A DNA stretch of 64,000 nt from Amaricoccus solimangrovi (GTDB lineage: Bacteria > Pseudomonadota > Alphaproteobacteria > Rhodobacterales > Rhodobacteraceae), in assembly GCF_006385685.1 (NCBI RefSeq), contig NZ_VFRP01000008.1:62001-126000 (forward strand), in the 5' to 3' direction. How positions within the stretch are numbered: the stretch's first letter is position 1; every line of letters begins with the position of its first letter. Below are positions 36,303 to 43,911 of this stretch, piece after piece. The notes beneath the pieces were generated by a model that worked only from the letters and a program-made list of their open reading frames with translations, did no database searches and was not told where the DNA came from. The position numbers and the translations under genes are program-made.

Positions 36303-37071
36303 AGCCTCGACGCCCGCTACTCGCGGAGGGAGCACAACCCTCTGATAACGCTCGCCGCGTTTCGGGCTCACTTCGGAGAAGGCGTATTGGGCGGGCTTCA
36401 GGATTCACTCCGGTACGATTGCGAGCAGGCGAGCCTCTCGACGGTCGGCGATTGTTCGAACGGCGTCCTCGCGCAGAGCATCGGCGCCGCCGGCGGCGCG
36501 GCCGGCGTCGCGACGGTGGGCGGCCAGGCGGGAACCGGCGGGGCCGGCGGGTCGGTCTCGCTCTACCCGTTCTCGGGCGCGATGGAGACCTCCGGGGATT
36601 ACGCCTGCGGCCTCTTGGCGCAATCGGTGACGGGCGGCGGCGGGTCGGGCGACTACGACACGCGCCGGACCGTGTCCCCGGGGGGCGACGCCGCCGGGGC
36701 GAAGGGCAGGCAGAGCGCGGCCAGCGTCGCCGGCCGCCTGCGGGTCACCTATACCTACGCGGTCGGCGATGGGATCTACCTCCGCCCCGCGCTCGATCTC
36801 GATGTCGATGCGAGCGGGCGGAGAGGGGCTCCGCGCCTTCGCGAGCCTCGGCGCCGCCTTCTCGACGGACGGGGCGACCGCGCATTTCGTCGGCGCCTCC
36901 GTCGGCGGGTTCACCTCCGAGGTCGCCCTGCCGAGACGCCACGCCCGGATCGGCGCCGGGGTCGAGATGGCCGGGGAGGGGCGATACACGCTCCGCGCCG
37001 ATCACGAGGGCGCCTTCGGCTCCGGCCTCGAAACCCACGCCATCGCGCTCCGGGCCGGAATCCGGTTCTAG
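36303..37071 (+). pseudogene. Autotransporter remnant (truncated, frameshifted)
   Basis: Frame 3 reads passenger-like repeats (NGVLAQSIGAAGGAAGVA, GGQAGTGGAGG, GLLAQSVTGGGGSG) and then beta-barrel strands (ASVAGRLRVTYTYAVGDGIYLRPALDLDV). Near 36820-36830 the barrel continues one frame over (GEGLRAFASLGAAFSTDGA, ETHAIALRAGIRF) and ends at 37071 with the C-terminal Phe typical of autotransporter barrels. There is no convincing start codon or signal peptide, most of the passenger is missing, and a one-base shift splits the barrel. The intact ancestor would have been a type V secreted surface protein. The bases 36194-36302 show nothing recognisable. Confidence 0.7.
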
Positions 37072-37091
37072 CCACCGTCCCGGCGCGAAGG

Positions 37092-37117
37092 GGCGCGCCG
37101 CTGAAGAGCGGCGCGCC
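37092..37117. terminator. Hairpin between autotransporter remnant and RTX gene
   Basis: Perfect 11-bp stem GGCGCGCCGCT, loop GAAG, AGCGGCGCGCC, 26 bases beyond the stop of the RTX gene on the minus strand. No T-run is present. Confidence 0.55.
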
Positions 37118-37142
37118 ACCGGGACCGGGATAGGGGAGGATG

Positions 37143-38717
37143 TCAGAAGAGGAAGTCGTCCTGGCTCAGGTGGGCGAGCTGTGTGTCCTCGAGCGTGAGG
37201 ACATTGCCGTGGCCGAAGTCCAAGACCACGTCGTCGCCCTGCTGGCTGGCCGCGTTCTCGATGCTCCCCCAGTCATCCCAGGCGCCGCTGACACGGAGCC
37301 TGACGACGTCCTCCCCGGGCTGGAAATCGGTGATCGTGTCCGAACCCGAACGGAAGACGAAGGTATCCGCCCCGGCGCCGCCGGTCATCTCGTCGTCGCC
37401 CGCGCCGCCGTCGAGATAGTCGCGGCCCTCGCCGCCGATCAGCGCGTCGTCGCCGTCGCTGCCGTAGGCCTTGAGCCGGATCGCGCCGGCCGAGAGCTCG
37501 CTCGCGTCGATCGTGTCGTCCCCGCCGAGCCCGTTCACCCGGAGAACCTCGGTCTTCTCGATGTCGAGGGTGAAGTTGCCGAGATTGGTGCGCTCGAACT
37601 GGACCCCATCGCCGGAGTCGCGGATCTCGAAGATGTCGCCCGCCGTCTCGGCGCCCTCGACCTCCGCGGTATCGTGGCCCCTTCCGCCGTTCATCACGTC
37701 GGAACCGTCGCCGTTGTCCCACTCCATGACGTCGTCGCCGTCGCCACCCTTCATCACGTCGTCGCCGACCTCGCCTTCGAGATGGTCGTCGCCGTCGCCG
37801 CCGCTGAGATAGTCGTCGCCGCTGCCGCCGGTCAGTTCGTCGTCGCCGTCGCCGCCATAGGCCTTGAGTTCGATCCGGCCGGCCGAGAGCTCGCTCGCGT
37901 CGATCGTGTCGTCCCCGCCGAGCCCGTTCACCCGGAGAAGCTCGGTCTTCTCGATGTCGAGGGTGAAGTTGCCGAGATTGGTGCGCTCGAACTGGACCCC
38001 GTCGCCGGAGTCGCGGACCTCGAAGATGTCGCCCGCCGTCTCGGCGCCCTCGACCTCCGCGGTGTCGTAGCCCCTTCCGCCGTTCATCACGTCGGAACCG
38101 TCGCCGTTGTCCCATTCCATGACGTCGTCGCCGTCGCCACCCTTCATCACGTCGTCGCCGACCTCGCCCGCGAGATGGTCGTCGCCGTCGCCGCCGCTGA
38201 GATAGTCGTCGCCGCTGCCGCCGGTCAGTTCGTCGTCGCCGTCGCCGCCATAGGCCCTGAGCCTGATCGCCCCGGCTTCCAGGCCGCTCGCATCGATCTC
38301 GTCGTCGCCGCCAAGACCCTTCACCACCAGCTTCTCGGTCTCGCGGATGTCGAGCGCGAAGGGACCGAGATTGACACGCTCGAACCGGACATGGCCCGCC
38401 GCGCCCTCGACGACGAATTCGTCGCCGTCCGTGTCGGCGCCGTTGACCTCGGCGGTGTCGTAGCCGGTCCCGCCGTTCATCAGGTCGGAACCGTCGCCGT
38501 TGTTCCAGACCATCCGGTCGCGGCCCGCCTCGCCCTTCATGATGTCGTCGCCGCGATTGCCCACCAGCAGGTCGTTCCCGTCGCCGCCGAGGAGATAGTC
38601 GTCGCCGTCGCCGCCCAGGACGGTGTCGTTCCCCCCGAGCGCCTCGATCCGCTCGTCCGCGGTCCCGCCGGTCAGAAGCTCCGCGGCGTCCGTTCCGGAA
38701 ATGAGCTTGCGTGCCAT
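37143..38717 (-). CDS. RTX calcium-binding repeat protein, type I secretion substrate
   Basis: The 524-residue, very acidic protein has no signal peptide and is filled with GGxGxDxLx nonapeptides arranged in three 131-residue modules. Each module is a calcium-binding repeat block, then a WNNGDGS/WDNGDGS block, then a beta-rich segment ending GLGGDDxIDASxLxAG. The C-terminus (ADTFVFRSGSDTITDFQPGEDVVRL to LSQDDFLF) is the serralysin-type end used for type I secretion. No enzyme domain is present, so it may be an adhesin, matrix or S-layer-like protein. ATG 38717 follows AAGGAG. No type I exporter is encoded in the window. A promoter-like motif shared with the anti-sigma gene lies upstream. Confidence 0.88.
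   Translation of the reverse strand: MARKLISGTDAAELLTGGTADERIEALGGNDTVLGGDGDDYLLGGDGNDLLVGNRGDDIMKGEAGRDRMVWNNGDGSDLMNGGTGYDTAEVNGADTDGDEFVVEGAAGHVRFERVNLGPFALDIRETEKLVVKGLGGDDEIDASGLEAGAIRLRAYGGDGDDELTGGSGDDYLSGGDGDDHLAGEVGDDVMKGGDGDDVMEWDNGDGSDVMNGGRGYDTAEVEGAETAGDIFEVRDSGDGVQFERTNLGNFTLDIEKTELLRVNGLGGDDTIDASELSAGRIELKAYGGDGDDELTGGSGDDYLSGGDGDDHLEGEVGDDVMKGGDGDDVMEWDNGDGSDVMNGGRGHDTAEVEGAETAGDIFEIRDSGDGVQFERTNLGNFTLDIEKTEVLRVNGLGGDDTIDASELSAGAIRLKAYGSDGDDALIGGEGRDYLDGGAGDDEMTGGAGADTFVFRSGSDTITDFQPGEDVVRLRVSGAWDDWGSIENAASQQGDDVVLDFGHGNVLTLEDTQLAHLSQDDFLF
37461..38639 (-). repeat. Three tandem 393-bp modules inside the RTX gene
   Basis: Units 37461-37853, 37854-38246 and 38247-38639 are exactly 393 bp (131 codons) apart, judged by the recurring GCCRTAGGCC boundary. 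The first two differ at about 14 positions by eye (roughly 96% identical) and the third is clearly diverged. This indicates a recent in-frame duplication of a whole module. Confidence 0.85.
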
Positions 38718-38773
38718 CGTGTCGTCTCCTTCACCCGTTTTCGGCGACCCCGTCATGGCGTCGCTGTTCATGG

Positions 38774-38800
38774 GTCGTGGCGGGATCGGGAACGGTTCAA
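38774..38800 (-). promoter_or_regulatory. Candidate ECF sigma promoter for the RTX gene
   Basis: The minus strand carries TTGAACC (38800-38794), 16 bases, then CGAC (38777-38774), 57 bases ahead of the RTX start. The same elements at the same spacing precede the anti-sigma gene at 40173-40147. The GAAC core is the usual -35 of many ECF factors. An ECF factor gene is divergent and adjacent. Confidence 0.55.
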
Positions 38801-38911
38801 ACTTTCTCGGCCGCGAGGTCGATTTTTCTCGCGAAGGCCTCCGGGACGTGGGATCCCAGCAAGCGGACGGGCGCGATGAGCCGGGGGAGCGGCGCGGGCG
38901 GAAGGATGGGG

Positions 38912-39463
38912 ATGGCGGATCCGGACAGCGACGAGGCGCTCATCGCCCGCGTCGCCCAAGGCGACAGGGCGGCGATGAAGCGCCTCTACGACCGGGTCTC
39001 CGATCCGCTCTTCCGCTTCCTGCGCGCGCGCCTGCGCGACCCGTTCGAAGCCGCCGATGTCTCGCAGGAGACGTTTCTCGAAGTCTGGCGCGGCGCCGCG
39101 CGGTTCGAGGGCCGTTCGAGCGCGCGGACCTGGATCCTCGGCATCGCGCGCAACCGCGCGATCGACCGGATGCGCCGCTCGGGCCGCGAAATCCCCGCCG
39201 AGCCGGACGAGACGATCGCCGACGAGGCGCCCGATCCCGAGGCCGTGGCCGAGGCCGCGAGCGACGCGGCGCGGGTGCGTGCCTGCCTCGACGGCCTGAG
39301 CGACGCGCATCGCGCGGCGGTCGAACTCGCCTTCTTCCAGGGTCTCGCCTATCGCGAGATCGCGGAGGTCGAGGGCATCCCCGAGGGCACGGTGAAGACG
39401 CGGATCCTGCATGCGAAGCAGCTTCTCAAACGCTGCCTCGCCGCCGTGATCCGGTTCCGCTGA
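38912..39463 (+). CDS. ECF-type RNA polymerase sigma factor
   Basis: The 183-residue sigma-70-family factor has region 2 at about 25-95 (YDRVSDPLFRFLRARLRDPFEAADVSQETFLEVWRG, TWILGIARNRAIDRMRR). Region 4 is at about 128-178 (HRAAVELAFFQGLAYREIAEVEGIPEGTVKTRILHAKQLLKR). The length is typical of ECF factors. ATG 38912 is chosen because GGAAGG lies six bases ahead; ATGs at 38906 and 38876 are alternatives. The gene is divergent from the RTX gene and tail-to-tail with the anti-sigma gene, with two bases between the stops. Confidence 0.92.
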   Translation: MADPDSDEALIARVAQGDRAAMKRLYDRVSDPLFRFLRARLRDPFEAADVSQETFLEVWRGAARFEGRSSARTWILGIARNRAIDRMRRSGREIPAEPDETIADEAPDPEAVAEAASDAARVRACLDGLSDAHRAAVELAFFQGLAYREIAEVEGIPEGTVKTRILHAKQLLKRCLAAVIRFR

Positions 39464-39465
39464 TC

Positions 39466-40086
39466 TCAGTTGGCCTGGGCGGATTCGACGATCGAGGGTT
39501 CCGCCAGCAGCCGCCGAAGGCCCGCGTCGCGGCTCTCCAAATCGGGAAAGCCGAGCGTCCAGAGGCCGAGCGCGCTGGGGCCGCCGGTGACGACCGCGCC
39601 GATCTCTCCGAGCAGCGCGCGGATCCGGGCCTCGGTCGCCTCGGGTACGAAGGCGACGGTGACCGTTCCCGCCTCGGCCTTGGTCGCGGGGCGATAGAGA
39701 CCCTCGTCGCCGCGGTTCCCGAGGAAGGGCACGACGCCGAACTGCCAGAGGCCGACGGCGAGCAGCGCCGCCGCGGCGATCCGGAGCGGCTCGCGCCAGC
39801 GGCGCGGCGGCGCGGCCCCTGTCCTCGCGCGCGCCCCCGCGTGTGGCTCCGCCCCTGCCTCGGCGTCGAGCGCGCGCGACAGCCGCGCCCATCCCAGTTC
39901 GCCGGGCGTGCTCTCATCCGCGGTCGCGCGCGCGTTGACGAGGCCGCGCATCAGGGCGATGTCGGCGCGAACCTCCGCGGACGCCCGCGCGGCGCGCTCG
40001 ACCGCGGCTGTGTCCCCGGCGCCGAGCACGCCCCGGACATAGTCCATCAGCATGGCATCGTCCGGTCGATCTGGAAGCTCGGTCAT
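39466..40086 (-). CDS. Membrane anti-sigma factor with propeptide-like periplasmic domain
   Basis: The 206-residue protein has a cytoplasmic N-terminus typical of anti-sigma domains without zinc ligands (DDAMLMDYVRGVLGAGDTAAVERAARAS, about 1-50). One membrane helix follows at about 101-119 (LRIAAAALLAVGLWQFGVV), then a periplasmic domain at 139-206. That last part (TVTVAFVPEATEARIRALLGEIGAVVTGGPS, ALGLWTLGF, LLAEPSIVESAQ) has the spacing of S8-peptidase propeptide/I9-like domains and resembles residues 45-118 of the neighbouring peptidase. It should hold the ECF factor at the membrane. A promoter-like element shared with the RTX gene precedes it, fitting negative feedback. The anti-sigma call rests on context plus topology. 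Confidence 0.75.
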   Translation of the reverse strand: MTELPDRPDDAMLMDYVRGVLGAGDTAAVERAARASAEVRADIALMRGLVNARATADESTPGELGWARLSRALDAEAGAEPHAGARARTGAAPPRRWREPLRIAAAALLAVGLWQFGVVPFLGNRGDEGLYRPATKAEAGTVTVAFVPEATEARIRALLGEIGAVVTGGPSALGLWTLGFPDLESRDAGLRRLLAEPSIVESAQAN

Positions 40087-40146
40087 CGTCGCGTTCCTCA
40101 ATTCCCGCCTCATGGCTATGCCGGGCGCGGAGTCTATGGAAGAGTA

Positions 40147-40173
40147 GTCGAACGAAAGGCGTTCGGGGTTCAA
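40147..40173 (-). promoter_or_regulatory. Candidate ECF sigma promoter for the anti-sigma gene
   Basis: The minus strand carries TTGAACC (40173-40167), 16 bases, then CGAC (40150-40147), 61 bases before the anti-sigma start at 40086. Both elements and their spacing equal those in front of the RTX gene. The intervening bases differ, so it is not a simple duplicated segment. Confidence 0.55.
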
Positions 40174-40239
40174 TTTCGCAGGCCTCCGCCGGCCCCCCGC
40201 GGCCGGGACGGGCGGCGGCGGACAAGGGGAGGGGCCACC

Positions 40240-41397
40240 ATGGTTTCGCAAGGCTGGCGGACGGCGCTCCTCCTGGCGCAACTCGCGCTTCTCGGCTGCG
40301 CCGGACCCGCGGAGAAGGCGCCGCCGCCGGAGCGGATCGCCCGGGACGCCGCCGATGTCGTGGATCCGCGCGAGATCGTGACCCTCGTGCCCGACCCCGG
40401 CGCCGCCGACCGGCTGGCCGCCGCGGCGACGCGGCGCGGCTACGCGCTCGCCAGGCGAAGCCGGCTCGGCGCGCTCGGCTTCGATCAGCTCGTGTTCCGG
40501 ATGCCCGCCGACCGCGACGGGCCCGAAGCCATCGCGGAGATCGAGGCGCTGGAGGCGAGCGCCACCGCCGGGCTGAACCACGCCTATCGTCTCCAGGCCG
40601 GGGCGGCGGGCGCCGGCCGGGTCTATGCCGACCGGCTGCTGGGCTGGGCGGAGGACGGCTGCCCGGCGCGCGTGCCGATCGGGATGATCGACGGTCCGGT
40701 GGACGCGGCCGCGCCCTCGCTCGCCCGCGCGCGGATCGATCAGAAGGATTTCACCGGCGGCCCCGCGGGCGCGCGGCACGGCACCGCCGTCGCCGAGATC
40801 CTCGCCGGTCCGGGGCGGCTCTCGGGCGCGGTGATCCACAGCGCCGCCGTCGTCTCGGACCGCGAGGATCCCGAGGGCGCCGCGGGCGTCGACACGCTGA
40901 TGCTGGCGCTCGACTGGCTGGCGCGGTCGGGCGTCGAACTGGTGAACGTCAGCCTCGCCGGCCCCTACAACAAGATCCTCGACCAGGGCGTGCGGGCCGC
41001 GGACCGGCGCGGGATGATCCTCGTCGCGGCGGCCGGGAATACCGGCGCGGACGGCCCGCCGCGCTATCCGGCGGCGTTTCCGCGGACCATCGCGGTCACC
41101 GCCATCGACGCGGCGGCGCGGCCCTACGCGGAGGCGCCGCGTGGGGATCACATCGATTTCGCGGCGCCCGGCGTCGACATCTACCTCCGGCTCGAAGGGC
41201 CGGGGGAATATCTCTCGGGCACCTCGCTCGCCGCGCCCTATGTCACCGCGCTCCTCGCGGGGGCGCGGCTGCCGCGATCGGCGGGCGCGGCGCGCGACGC
41301 GCTGGCGGCGGAGGCGCGCGATCTCGGCGCGGACGGCCGCGACGAGGTCTTCGGCGCCGGCCTGCCCCGCCCGGCCCCGGCCTGCCGGCGAGGCTGA
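40240..41397 (+). CDS. S8-family (subtilisin-like) serine peptidase lipoprotein
   Basis: The 385-residue protein has a lipoprotein signal ending LLGC-AG (Cys20), so it is probably anchored in the envelope. Residues 45-118 look propeptide-like (IVTLVPDPGAADRLAAAATRRGYAL, LGALGFDQLVFRMP). The catalytic domain follows: Asp151 (GMIDG), His180 (RHGTAVAEIL), oxyanion Asn267 (AAAGNTG) and Ser329 (SGTSLAAPYV), all present and in order. AAGGGGAGGGG precedes the start. It is divergent from the anti-sigma gene. A role in sensing or processing at the membrane, possibly on the anti-sigma factor, is inferred from position and from the shared propeptide-like domain. Confidence 0.88.
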   Translation: MVSQGWRTALLLAQLALLGCAGPAEKAPPPERIARDAADVVDPREIVTLVPDPGAADRLAAAATRRGYALARRSRLGALGFDQLVFRMPADRDGPEAIAEIEALEASATAGLNHAYRLQAGAAGAGRVYADRLLGWAEDGCPARVPIGMIDGPVDAAAPSLARARIDQKDFTGGPAGARHGTAVAEILAGPGRLSGAVIHSAAVVSDREDPEGAAGVDTLMLALDWLARSGVELVNVSLAGPYNKILDQGVRAADRRGMILVAAAGNTGADGPPRYPAAFPRTIAVTAIDAAARPYAEAPRGDHIDFAAPGVDIYLRLEGPGEYLSGTSLAAPYVTALLAGARLPRSAGAARDALAAEARDLGADGRDEVFGAGLPRPAPACRRG

Positions 41398-41421
41398 CGG
41401 CAAGTCTGACGTCGGCGCGCG

Positions 41422-42210
41422 CTAGCGCCCGCCGGGCGCGGAAAGCCCGGCCGCGACGCGGGCGAGTTCCGAGAGCGCGCGGTCGCGGCTCTCGCCGCCC
41501 TCCTCGTCGGGATGCTCGATATAGGCGCAGGTCAGCACCGCGATCGCCTCGCGCCCCGGGCCGAGCACGGGCACGCTGAGATCGGTGACGCCGACGAGCT
41601 GGCCGGAAGGCTCGACCCGCGCCCCCCTTTCGCGCACCGCCGCGAGACGCGGCGCGACCTCGGCGAGGCGCGCGCCCGCCGCGCCGACGCCCCAGGCGCC
41701 GAGCGTCTCGAGCACGCGGCCCGGATCCTGGAAGGCGAGCAGCGTCAGGCCCGAGCCGGTGGAGAAGAGGTCGACCTGCCCGCCGATCCGGGCGCGGAAT
41801 TCCCAGTGCCCGGTCGGACTCGCCTGCGCGACGATAATCCCGACCCCCTGCTCCGGCACGACCAGATGGCAGGATTGCCGCGTCGCCCGCGCGAAATCAT
41901 CCATCAGCGGCTGGGCCTGCGCGACCAGGCGGCGGAGCGGCGGAAAGCGCGTGCCGAGCAGATAGAGCTTCATCGTCAGCGCGTAGCGGTCGCCGCCCTC
42001 GATCCGGGTCACGTAGCCGCGCGCCACCAGCCGTTCGAGCATCCGGTAGATCTGCGACGGGCCGAGGCCCAGTTCCTTGACGATCTCGGTCCGGGTCAGC
42101 CCCCGCCCCTGGAGGGAGAGAACCTCGAGGATGTCGAGCCCCTTGTCGAGCGCCGGGGCGCGGTAACGATCGGCGGCATCCCGCGCTTCCTCCTCGGTCG
42201 GCTCGCCCAT
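41422..42210 (-). CDS. IclR-family transcriptional regulator of the L-fucose operon
   Basis: The 262-residue regulator has an N-terminal winged helix (ALDKGLDILEVLSLQGRGLTRTEIVKELGLGPSQIYRMLERLVARGYV) and a C-terminal effector domain (FRARIGGQVDLFSTGSGLTLLAF, LVGVTDLSVPVLG). ATG 42210 is chosen because GGGGAGGGGAG lies just ahead. Upstream ATGs at 42276 and 42291 fall within the operator/promoter. It is divergent from the fucose pathway genes and is their likely regulator, responding to a pathway sugar acid. Confidence 0.88.
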   Translation of the reverse strand: MGEPTEEEARDAADRYRAPALDKGLDILEVLSLQGRGLTRTEIVKELGLGPSQIYRMLERLVARGYVTRIEGGDRYALTMKLYLLGTRFPPLRRLVAQAQPLMDDFARATRQSCHLVVPEQGVGIIVAQASPTGHWEFRARIGGQVDLFSTGSGLTLLAFQDPGRVLETLGAWGVGAAGARLAEVAPRLAAVRERGARVEPSGQLVGVTDLSVPVLGPGREAIAVLTCAYIEHPDEEGGESRDRALSELARVAAGLSAPGGR

Positions 42211-42267
42211 CACTCCCCTCCCCGCCCGCGACGCCGGCGCGTCCCGAGGAATCGCTTGCGTTGTCGG

Positions 42268-42307
42268 TTTACCCATGAATAATCCGTTCATATAAAAAAT
42301 ACGACAA
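42268..42307. promoter_or_regulatory. Divergent promoters overlapping a palindromic operator
   Basis: In an AT-rich island, the plus strand has TTTACC (42268-42273), 17 bases, TATAAA (42291-42296). The minus strand has TTGTCG (42307-42302), 17 bases, GATTAT (42284-42279). Between and over them lies ATGAA-N7-TTCAT (42275-42291). A dimer bound there would cover both promoters. Regulation by the adjacent IclR protein is inference. Confidence 0.6.
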
Positions 42308-42324
42308 AAATGGGGAGGAGTCGC

Positions 42325-43062
42325 ATGCGTCTGCGCGACAAGACGGTTCTCGTCACGGCGGCCGGTCAGGGAATCGGGCGTGCCAGCGCGCTCGCCCTGG
42401 CGGCGGAGGGCGCGACCGTGATCGCGACCGATCTCGACGGCGGCCTGCTCGCCACGCTCGACGGCCTCCGGACCGAGGTTCTGGACGTGACCGACGGCGC
42501 CGCGGTCGCGGCGCTCGCGGCCGAGGTCGGGCCGCTCGACGGGCTCTTCAACTGCGCGGGCTTCGTGCATCACGGCACGATCCTCGACATTTCCGACGCG
42601 GACTGGGACTTCAGCGTCGCGCTCAACGTCACCGCGATGATGCGGCTGACGCGCGCCTGCCTGCCGGGACTGCTCGCCCGCGCGGCGGAGACCGGCACGG
42701 CCTCGATCCTCAACATGGCCTCGATGGCCTCCTCGATAAAGGGCTTCCCGAACCGGACCGCCTATGGCGCGACCAAGGCGGCGGTGATCGGTCTGACCAA
42801 GGGGATCGCGGCGGATTTCGTGAAGCAGGGCCTGCGCTGCAACGCGCTCTGCCCCGGCACGGTCGATACGCCGAGCCTGCGCGGGCGCATCGCCGCCGCC
42901 GCCGATCCGGTCCAGGCGGAGAAGGATTTCATCGCGCGCCAGCCGATGGGCCGGCTCGCCACCGTGGACGACATCACGCCGATGGTCGTCTACCTCCTGT
43001 CCGACGAAAGCCGCTTCGTCACCGGCCAGGCGGTAAGCGTCGACGGCGGCGTCACGATCTGA
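42325..43062 (+). CDS. SDR, probable 2-keto-3-deoxy-L-fuconate dehydrogenase
   Basis: The 245-residue classical SDR has TAAGQGIG, NCAG, a catalytic Ser in NMASMAS and YGATK, with an Asp after strand 2 (ATDLD) pointing to NAD. The segments SSIKGFPNRTAYGATKAAVIGLTKGIAADFVKQGLRCNALCPGTVDTPSLRGRI are characteristic of the 2-keto-3-deoxy-L-fuconate dehydrogenase/BDH2-like group. It would make 2,4-diketo-3-deoxy-L-fuconate. It is the first gene of the operon; ATG 42325 follows GGGAGGAG. Confidence 0.82.
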   Translation: MRLRDKTVLVTAAGQGIGRASALALAAEGATVIATDLDGGLLATLDGLRTEVLDVTDGAAVAALAAEVGPLDGLFNCAGFVHHGTILDISDADWDFSVALNVTAMMRLTRACLPGLLARAAETGTASILNMASMASSIKGFPNRTAYGATKAAVIGLTKGIAADFVKQGLRCNALCPGTVDTPSLRGRIAAAADPVQAEKDFIARQPMGRLATVDDITPMVVYLLSDESRFVTGQAVSVDGGVTI

Positions 43063-43083
43063 CCCGCGGGGGGAGAGGCGGAG

Positions 43084-43911
43084 ATGCCGGTCATCGACGC
43101 GCATTGCCACTTCTGGCGGCTCGATCGCGGCGATTACGGCTGGCTCGCCGGCACGGGCGGTCCGCTCGCCCCGATCCGCAGGGATTTCGCGCCCGGCGAC
43201 TATCCCGGCGCCGCGCGGATCATCGCCGTGCAGGCCGCGCCGACGCTCGCGGAGACGGACTACCTGCTCGGGCTCGCGCGCGCGCATGACGCGATCCTCG
43301 GCGTCGTCGGCTGGGTGGATCTCGCCGCGCCCGGCGCGGTCGCGGATCTCGCGGCGCGGGCCGGCGATCCCGCGCTTCTCGGCATCCGGCCGATGCTCCA
43401 GGACATCGCGGAGACGGACTGGATCCTGACCGCGCCCCGGCCCGACGCGCTCGCCGCGCTCGCCGACCTCGGGCTCGCCTTCGACGCGCTCGTGACGACG
43501 CGCCACCTGCCCGCGCTCGCGCGCTTCGCGGCGGAGAACCCGGAGCTTCCGCTCGTCATCGACCACGCGGCGAAGCCCCGGCCGGGCGACGGCGCGGACT
43601 GGGAGGCGGGGATGCGGGCGCTCGCGGCGGATCCGAGGGTCCACTGCAAGCTCTCGGGCCTCCTGACCGAGCTTCCGGCCGAGGCGCTGCGCGATCCGGC
43701 CCCGGCGCTCGGCTCCGTCGTCGGCCGGCTGCTCGACTGGTTCGGGCCGGAACGGCTGATCTGGGGCAGCGACTGGCCGGTGCTGACGCTCGCCGCTCCT
43801 TACGCGGACTGGGCCGCGCTGACCGAGAGGCTGCTCGGCGGGCTCACCGCCGCCGAGCGGGAGGGGATCATGGGCGGCAACGCCGCGCGCTTCTATGGAG
43901 TGGCCGCGTGA
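43084..43911 (+). CDS. L-fuconolactonase, amidohydrolase family
   Basis: The 275-residue TIM-barrel hydrolase of the amidohydrolase_2 family has the N-terminal metal motif IDAHCHFW and LVIDHAAKP in the middle. VHCKLSGL and the terminal LIWGSDWPV follow. These motifs match lactonases acting on L-fucono- and L-rhamnono-lactones. It would hydrolyse L-fuconolactone to L-fuconate. It overlaps the next ATPase gene by four bases and follows the SDR gene by 21. Confidence 0.82.
   Translation: MPVIDAHCHFWRLDRGDYGWLAGTGGPLAPIRRDFAPGDYPGAARIIAVQAAPTLAETDYLLGLARAHDAILGVVGWVDLAAPGAVADLAARAGDPALLGIRPMLQDIAETDWILTAPRPDALAALADLGLAFDALVTTRHLPALARFAAENPELPLVIDHAAKPRPGDGADWEAGMRALAADPRVHCKLSGLLTELPAEALRDPAPALGSVVGRLLDWFGPERLIWGSDWPVLTLAAPYADWAALTERLLGGLTAAEREGIMGGNAARFYGVAA

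Noticed and set aside
36769-37071. Stand-alone 100-codon gene
   Set aside because: Its residues continue the autotransporter barrel from the neighbouring frame, so it is the 3' part of a broken gene and not a separate one.
37461-38639. Regularly spaced repeats considered as a CRISPR array or tandem DNA repeat
   Set aside because: Unit is 393 bp, in frame, and encodes RTX modules; spacers are not unique and no cas genes are present.
37140-38879. Long plus-strand open frame opposite the RTX gene with regular VAVAAAEIVVAA-type repeats
   Set aside because: The repeats only mirror the RTX repeats on the other strand; there is no start signal and no family match, while the minus-strand frame has clear calcium-binding motifs.
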